Shown here piece by piece: positions 17,901-20,179 of a stretch of 20,179 bases of DNA. The notes beneath the pieces were generated by a model that was given only the letters and a program-made list of their open reading frames with translations, was not told where the DNA came from and searched no databases. A program made the translations under genes and the position numbers. The stretch spans positions 1 through 20,179 of the forward strand of contig NW_014578111.1 in NCBI RefSeq assembly GCF_000485595.1. The letters are read 5' to 3'. The DNA comes from Priapulus caudatus. Its lineage: Eukaryota; Priapulida; Priapulimorpha; Priapulimorphida; Priapulidae. Within the stretch, counting starts at the first letter, position 1. Each line of letters opens with the position of its first letter.

Positions 17901-19899
17901 TTACTTTAATAAGGATCGCTTTGTATCCTACTGCTGGCTATAACAGTAAGGTTTCTCATAATCTGTTATGATCGACCCCTAATTATATTCACTCATAAAC
18001 TCAACCTTGATAAGAAATTTGGTGAGGCGGTTACTTATGCCGTTTGACATCTTATCCAGACAATGGAGGCCGACGTGTTCATTCAACATAATATTTCGAT
18101 ATAACAGTTGTCATAGACGATCGACGATGTACCGGCTTTTGTTTGCAGTGGTTTGGCAATCTGGTAAGTCCCGCTTGGTGGGACGATCTATGGCTGAATG
18201 AAGGTTTCGCGTCGTATGTCGAGTATCTCGGGCAAGATCACTACGAACCGACCTGGAAAATGGTACGAATTACCGCGTTTGTAATGCCGTTCGTGCTCAT
18301 GGTATATACTAGCGCAAGTTTACCGATAGATATTGTTTGAAAGTGTTCGCAACAAATGTCCCTAGCAGTGCATGTCATTATAAACATCTTCTATGAAACA
18401 TTATAAACATCTTCTATATATACGGGTAAACAGGTGGCGTGCTTTACCTCAAATATTTTGCACGTAAATAAAAAAAAACACGTTCACAGAACGGCAACGC
18501 GAACACAAACGATTGCGAGTTATGTTTCTTGTAACACGAATAGCCCTCCTCCTCTTATCTTCACATCAAACATCGTTTCAGATGGACCAGTTTCTACTAG
18601 ACGCCTTGCAGGCGGTGATGCGCCTGGACGCGCTGGGATCGTCGCATCCCATCTACCTACCGGTGCATCACCCGGATGAAATTAACGAGATCTTCGACTC
18701 GGTTACCTACGATAAGGGAGCGTCGATCATCCGCATGATGAACTTCTTCCTTGGCGAGGACACGTTCCACGCGGGGTTGAAGGTATAGATCGACGAACAC
18801 TTTGTGTGCGTGTATCGCCGACGAGTTTACGAACGTGTCGGTCAAAAATCGGCGTTGTTTAAACTACGAGGGTCAAAACGTTGCAGTCAAACCGTAGCGG
18901 TTAACACATCGCAGTCAAAATATGACGGTCAAAGCGTGTGCGTCGAAACATGGCGACCAAAACGTGGTGGTTAGGGCTGCGGCATGCAGGCATGCAGTGG
19001 TTCCCAGTGTGGGCGGTACCGCCCTGCTTGGGCTGTGGCAAGGGCCTTTGTGCCCAGAGGCACCAAGAAGCAAGGGGTAGGTTTAGCAGGTATTGGAGAA
19101 GAGGCATGACTGATGGATAATGGTAGGGTAGGGTACGATGCATTGGCTATGGTTTTACAGAGCCTGGCGTCGGTGGCCCGCAAAGGCGTGGAAACCACCA
19201 CATTATATACTTGTGCACATATTACTTATAGATAGCTGTGTCACTGAAGATATGTACGTCATGAAAATCGCTCGCATTTTGAAATTGAACCACACCCGCC
19301 ACGCGATAAACGGTTTCCATAACGGAGGCAATATCAGGAGATGCCCTGTTTATTTACATCTTGACCCTATGATATTTGACCTTGAAGTCGATAATCTAAC
19401 CTAGGAGCTTTGGCGAGGTTTTGGTTAACAATATTAAAATGAAGACCAAGACATCAACTCAACGTCCAATTTGTCTTACCGTCTGCTATCAAACATGTAA
19501 TTCAATAATTATTCAACGACTGTGTTTCAATCGTGATGTGTTTTCTCATTCTGATATCGTCTTTATCAAATGCGATATTTCCCTGATGGTATCATACGTG
19601 CTATAGACTTCTCTTCTATGCAGAATGTCGTTTTCCTTTCCAATCGATTGATTCAACTATATTTCAGCATGTACGGAGTAGATGGAAGCAAAAGTTGGCA
19701 TAATTACGCGCCCACCCTAAAATCATATTCGAAAATCACACATGTAGGGCGGTGGATCTTAGAGAAAAGTTGACAAAGTCCCCCCGCATTAAGGCTAATG
19801 TACTAAAGTTGCCTCGTTTGTGGCTAATTTTAGGAATACCTGAGATACCATTCTTACGGAAATGCACGAACCATTGATCTATGGAACTTCCTCTCAGCG
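14784..19899 (+). CDS. M1 family zinc aminopeptidase, aminopeptidase N-like (partial gene, 7 exons)
   Basis: Joined exons 14784-14939, 15178-15298, 16013-16133, 17211-17365, 18149-18262, 18582-18782 and 19834-19899 give 311 codons in one open frame, after one base that completes a split codon. Numbering these residues 1-311, I see FPCFDEP (16-22), the exopeptidase motif GAMEN (143-147), the zinc site HEIAH (179-183) with the third ligand Glu 18 residues later in WLNEGF (Glu202), and FDSVTYDKG with the expected catalytic Tyr265. M1 enzymes of this type remove N-terminal residues from peptides, usually as membrane ectoenzymes. Sequons NMT (37), NST (83), NGT (88) and NKS (130) fit an extracellular domain. 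[17 protein letters not shown] and [12 protein letters not shown] look most like aminopeptidase N; glutamyl aminopeptidase and TRH-degrading enzyme relatives are less likely. The start codon, membrane anchor, early domain I and most of the C-terminal domain are not present. Confidence 0.95.
15178..15298 (+). CDS. M1 aminopeptidase exon 2 of window (MSTYLLAF exon)
   Basis: After AATAACAG, the first G completes the split Arg codon; then [20 protein letters not shown] and [20 protein letters not shown] follow. The block 'P/V-x-MSTYLLAF' followed by F-E-Y is a hallmark of the M1 N-terminal domain. The donor is AAG before GTAACG, in phase 0. Two N-glycosylation sequons (NST, NGT) suggest an extracellular protein. 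The acceptor has a weak pyrimidine tract (TAATTACTGCCGAATAACAG), but the phase match with the previous exon and continuity of the family block support it. A long GT/GC tract begins about 35 bases into the following intron. Confidence 0.93.
15334..15512. repeat. GT/GCGT/ATGT alternating array in intron 1 of exon 2-3
   Basis: GCGT, GTGT and TATGT units run in the intron, starting 36 bases after the exon 2 donor. Cys/Val/Arg-rich frames are artefacts. Confidence 0.93.
15665..16032 (+). repeat. ~20-bp minisatellite containing the exon 3 splice acceptor
   Basis: About 18 units of TAATTTCAGGTGAATGTGTG tile the end of the intron: early ones are diverged, later ones nearly identical, one is shortened (around 15828-15839) and one has an insertion (15922-15945). 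The final unit spans the true acceptor and the first codons of exon 3 (TAATTTCAG then GTGAATGTGTG). At least five earlier units keep an intact TTTCAG followed by G. Confidence 0.9.
16013..16133 (+). CDS. M1 aminopeptidase exon 3 of window (VNVWAR exon)
   Basis: The exon begins GTGAATGTGTGGGCTCGC, giving [20 protein letters not shown] and then [20 protein letters not shown]. This matches the V-x-V-W-A-R-P-D ... Y-F/D-x-P-Y-P-L-x-K region leading into the catalytic domain. It is phase 0 at its start and leaves one base (G) at its end before GTAGAG; with the next exon that makes Asp (PLNKSD). The acceptor TAATTTCAG and the first codons form the last unit of a tandem array covering the upstream intron, so this 3' splice site has many near-identical competitors. 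The Pro common after WAR in the family is Ser here. Confidence 0.94.
16134..16798. other. intron between exons 3 and 4, unique part
   Basis: AT-rich intron sequence with no repeat array or additional exon that I can see. Confidence 0.6.
16799..16979. mobile_element. ATCAGGAGTG family element with an internal second copy
   Basis: ATCAGGAGTGTCATAAT (16799-16815) and ATTATGACACTCCTGAT (16963-16979) are perfect 17-base inverse complements. A second left end, ATCAGGAGTGTATAATAT, starts at 16909 and can pair with the same right end, enclosing an AT tract. Either the inner 71-bp copy inserted into or was duplicated within the outer one. Outer flanks TCGTA and TCGCA match at 4 of 5 bases. Confidence 0.72.
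16998..17076. mobile_element. ATCAGGAGTG family element (79 bp)
   Basis: The left end ATCAGGAGTGAATAATAATA (from 16998) pairs with a right end whose complement reads ATCAAGAGTGTATAATAATA (to 17076). The right end carries the CAAGAG variant, linking this group with the TATCAAGAGC palindromes. AATAATAGATCTATTATT near the left end is itself palindromic. Confidence 0.7.
17081..17160. mobile_element. ATCAGGAGTG family element (80 bp), diverged right end
   Basis: ATCAGGAGTGAATAATAATA starts at 17081, only four bases after the previous element. The right end complements to ATCACGAGGGTCATA, with two changes in the first ten bases. It ends 50 bases before aminopeptidase exon 4. Confidence 0.65.
17211..17365 (+). 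CDS. M1 aminopeptidase exon 4 of window (GAMEN and HEIAH exon)
   Basis: After CTCTCTGCCGCACAG, AC completes Asp; then [40 protein letters not shown] and [11 protein letters not shown] follow. GAMEN binds the free amino terminus of the substrate. HEIAH provides two zinc-binding His and the general-base Glu. The exon ends exactly after the Gln following HEIAH, in phase 0, at CAG before GTAAAC. The last three coding bases and the donor are the first unit of a 28-30-bp tandem array. The acceptor lies 50 bases downstream of a cluster of inverted-repeat elements. This is the strongest single identification in the window. Confidence 0.97.
17363..17500 (+). repeat. 28-30-bp minisatellite starting at the exon 4 splice donor
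   Basis: Units start at 17363, 17391, 17421, 17451 and (partial) 17479. Each opens with CAG or CGG, then GTAAA or GTAGA, followed by a TGTAACTGTAATTAACACT-like tail. The first CAG is the last codon of exon 4, so the donor itself is part of the repeat. Confidence 0.92.
17501..18148. other. intron between exons 4 and 5, unique part
   Basis: AT-rich intron sequence, no further exon or repeat array seen. The acceptor tract GGCTTTTGTTTGCAG at its end is strong. Confidence 0.6.
18149..18262 (+). CDS. M1 aminopeptidase exon 5 of window (WFGNLV / NEGFA exon)
   Basis: This 38-codon exon follows TTTGTTTGCAG and reads [20 protein letters not shown] then [18 protein letters not shown], ending at ATG before GTACGA, phase 0 at both ends. 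The Glu of WLNEGF lies 18 residues after the second zinc His of the previous exon, as the M1 signature HExxH-(18)-E requires; this independently confirms the join. Inside the exon, CTGGTAAGT (18161-18169) encodes Leu-Val-Ser and is also a near-perfect 5' splice consensus, stronger by eye than the real donor. Confidence 0.97.
18263..18581. other. intron between exons 5 and 6
   Basis: AAACATCTTCTAT is duplicated at about 18382-18394 and 18404-18416. No additional exon is seen. Confidence 0.6.
18582..18782 (+). CDS. M1 aminopeptidase exon 6 of window (SSHP / catalytic Tyr exon)
   Basis: After CATCGTTTCAG the frame reads [60 protein letters not shown] and TFHAGLK, 67 codons, phase 0 at both ends; the donor is AAG before GTATAG. 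SSHPI, P-x-EI-x-x-x-FD and Y-x-KGAS are standard M1 landmarks, and the Tyr of TYDKG is the family's transition-state-stabilising residue. The initial ATG is an internal Met (TWKM-MDQF across the junction), not a start codon. This exon completes the catalytic domain. Confidence 0.97.
18841..18973. repeat. 14-bp minisatellite, unit near GTCAAAACGTGGCG
   Basis: Units start at 18872, 18886, 18900, 18914, 18928, 18942 and 18956, exactly 14 bases apart, with an earlier copy at 18841. Substitutions are common but the register is kept. Confidence 0.85.
18974..19833. other. intron between exons 6 and 7, remaining part
   Basis: A GC-richer patch (about 18974-19090), including the palindrome GGGCGGTACCGCCC (19011-19024), contrasts with the AT-rich rest and may be inserted DNA. 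No coding similarity was recognised. Confidence 0.5.
19834..19899 (+). CDS. M1 aminopeptidase exon 7 of window ([10 protein letters not shown] exon)
   Basis: This short exon follows GTGGCTAATTTTAG and reads [20 protein letters not shown] then SA, ending GCG before GTAAGA. It continues FHAGLK of the previous exon in phase 0 and matches the usual M1 pattern GL-x-x-YL-x-x-x-x-Y-x-N-A-x-x-x-DLW. It is only 22 codons and would be missed by length-based searches; the family pattern and both consensus splice sites support it. Later exons should lie beyond the right edge. Confidence 0.92.
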
Positions 19900-19966
19900 G
19901 TAAGAAATGGAGATCAATTACTGATGTAGATGCAGGTTGCGTGCCAAAACATAATTGAGTGTATTT

Positions 19967-20035
19967 ATTTATTTATTTATAATTATTACTAATTATTGCA
20001 TATTTAAAAGGTTGTTTATTTATTTATATTGCTGT
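19967..20035. repeat. (ATTT)n-like AT-rich repeat
   Basis: TTTATTTA units occur in two short runs (19963-19980 and 20016-20028) separated by AT-rich sequence, in the intron after exon 7. Confidence 0.75.
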
Positions 20036-20098
20036 TACTTTTTTATGTTTACAGTTTTTTAGTTTTTCTTAGTAGTAAGTTAGTTTACTTAGTAACAC

Positions 20099-20179
20099 TC
20101 GCCGCCACCGCCGCCACCGCCACTACCGCCACCATAACCACCACCACCACCACCATCACCACCACCACCACTGCCATCA
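20099..20179. repeat. (CCG/CCA)n trinucleotide array
   Basis: CCGCCACCG units pass into CCACCACCA at the right edge, which cuts the array. It lies in the intron after exon 7. It could encode Pro, His or Thr runs, but nothing shows that it is an exon. Confidence 0.9.

Noticed and set aside
18582-18584. ATG at the start of exon 6 as a translation start
   Set aside because: It follows a strong acceptor (TTTCAG) and continues the M1 frame from exon 5; it is an internal Met.
20099-20179. Trinucleotide CCG/CCA tract as a coding exon
   Set aside because: It follows the open intron after exon 7, is not part of any M1 domain at this position, and is cut by the window edge.

Overview
The window is eukaryotic nuclear DNA, almost certainly from an invertebrate animal. 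The evidence is one gene split by GT-AG introns and encoding a family M1 zinc aminopeptidase of aminopeptidase N type, together with very dense microsatellites, minisatellites and short transposon-like repeats. I cannot name the species. There is no operon structure and no RNA gene that I can support.

Positions 1-14,783 are mostly repeats and unique sequence without recognisable genes. In order: a GT tract; a first inverted repeat (195-289); a GA tract joined by a single N to a 1.9-kb decayed array of a 7-bp unit (CACTATG); a ~25-bp array carrying GTAACGTTAC; a ~56-bp AT-rich array; a G/C-homopolymer element with hAT-like ends; GTAA and GGAT arrays; one possible minus-strand exon of unknown identity (6813-6981); a ~690-bp composite of CA, CATA and CACG repeats; a perfect 46-bp palindrome; a GT/ATCC array containing the second N; weak NRF1-like and CTCF-like sites; and a two-copy 174-bp repeat with triple TGACCT boxes.

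Positions 14,784-19,899 hold seven consecutive plus-strand exons (311 codons) of the M1 aminopeptidase. They run from the N-terminal domain through the GAMEN motif and the HEIAH-(18)-E zinc site to the start of the helical C-terminal part. All six introns have GT-AG ends and keep the frame. The gene is incomplete at both ends: no earlier exon was recognised upstream, and the last one in view is followed by an open intron.

Two observations stand out. First, two splice sites of this gene lie inside tandem repeats: the exon 3 acceptor is the last unit of a ~20-bp array (TAATTTCAGGTGAATGTGTG), and the exon 4 donor is the first unit of a 28-30-bp array (CAGGTAAACTGTAACTG...). Second, there is a family of very small palindromes with ends TATCARGAGYG. 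Three insertions have matching 5-bp flanks of form TANTA, and one sits inside a related element whose uninterrupted sequence is present 2.8 kb away. This suggests hairpin-like insertions of only ~40-75 bp.
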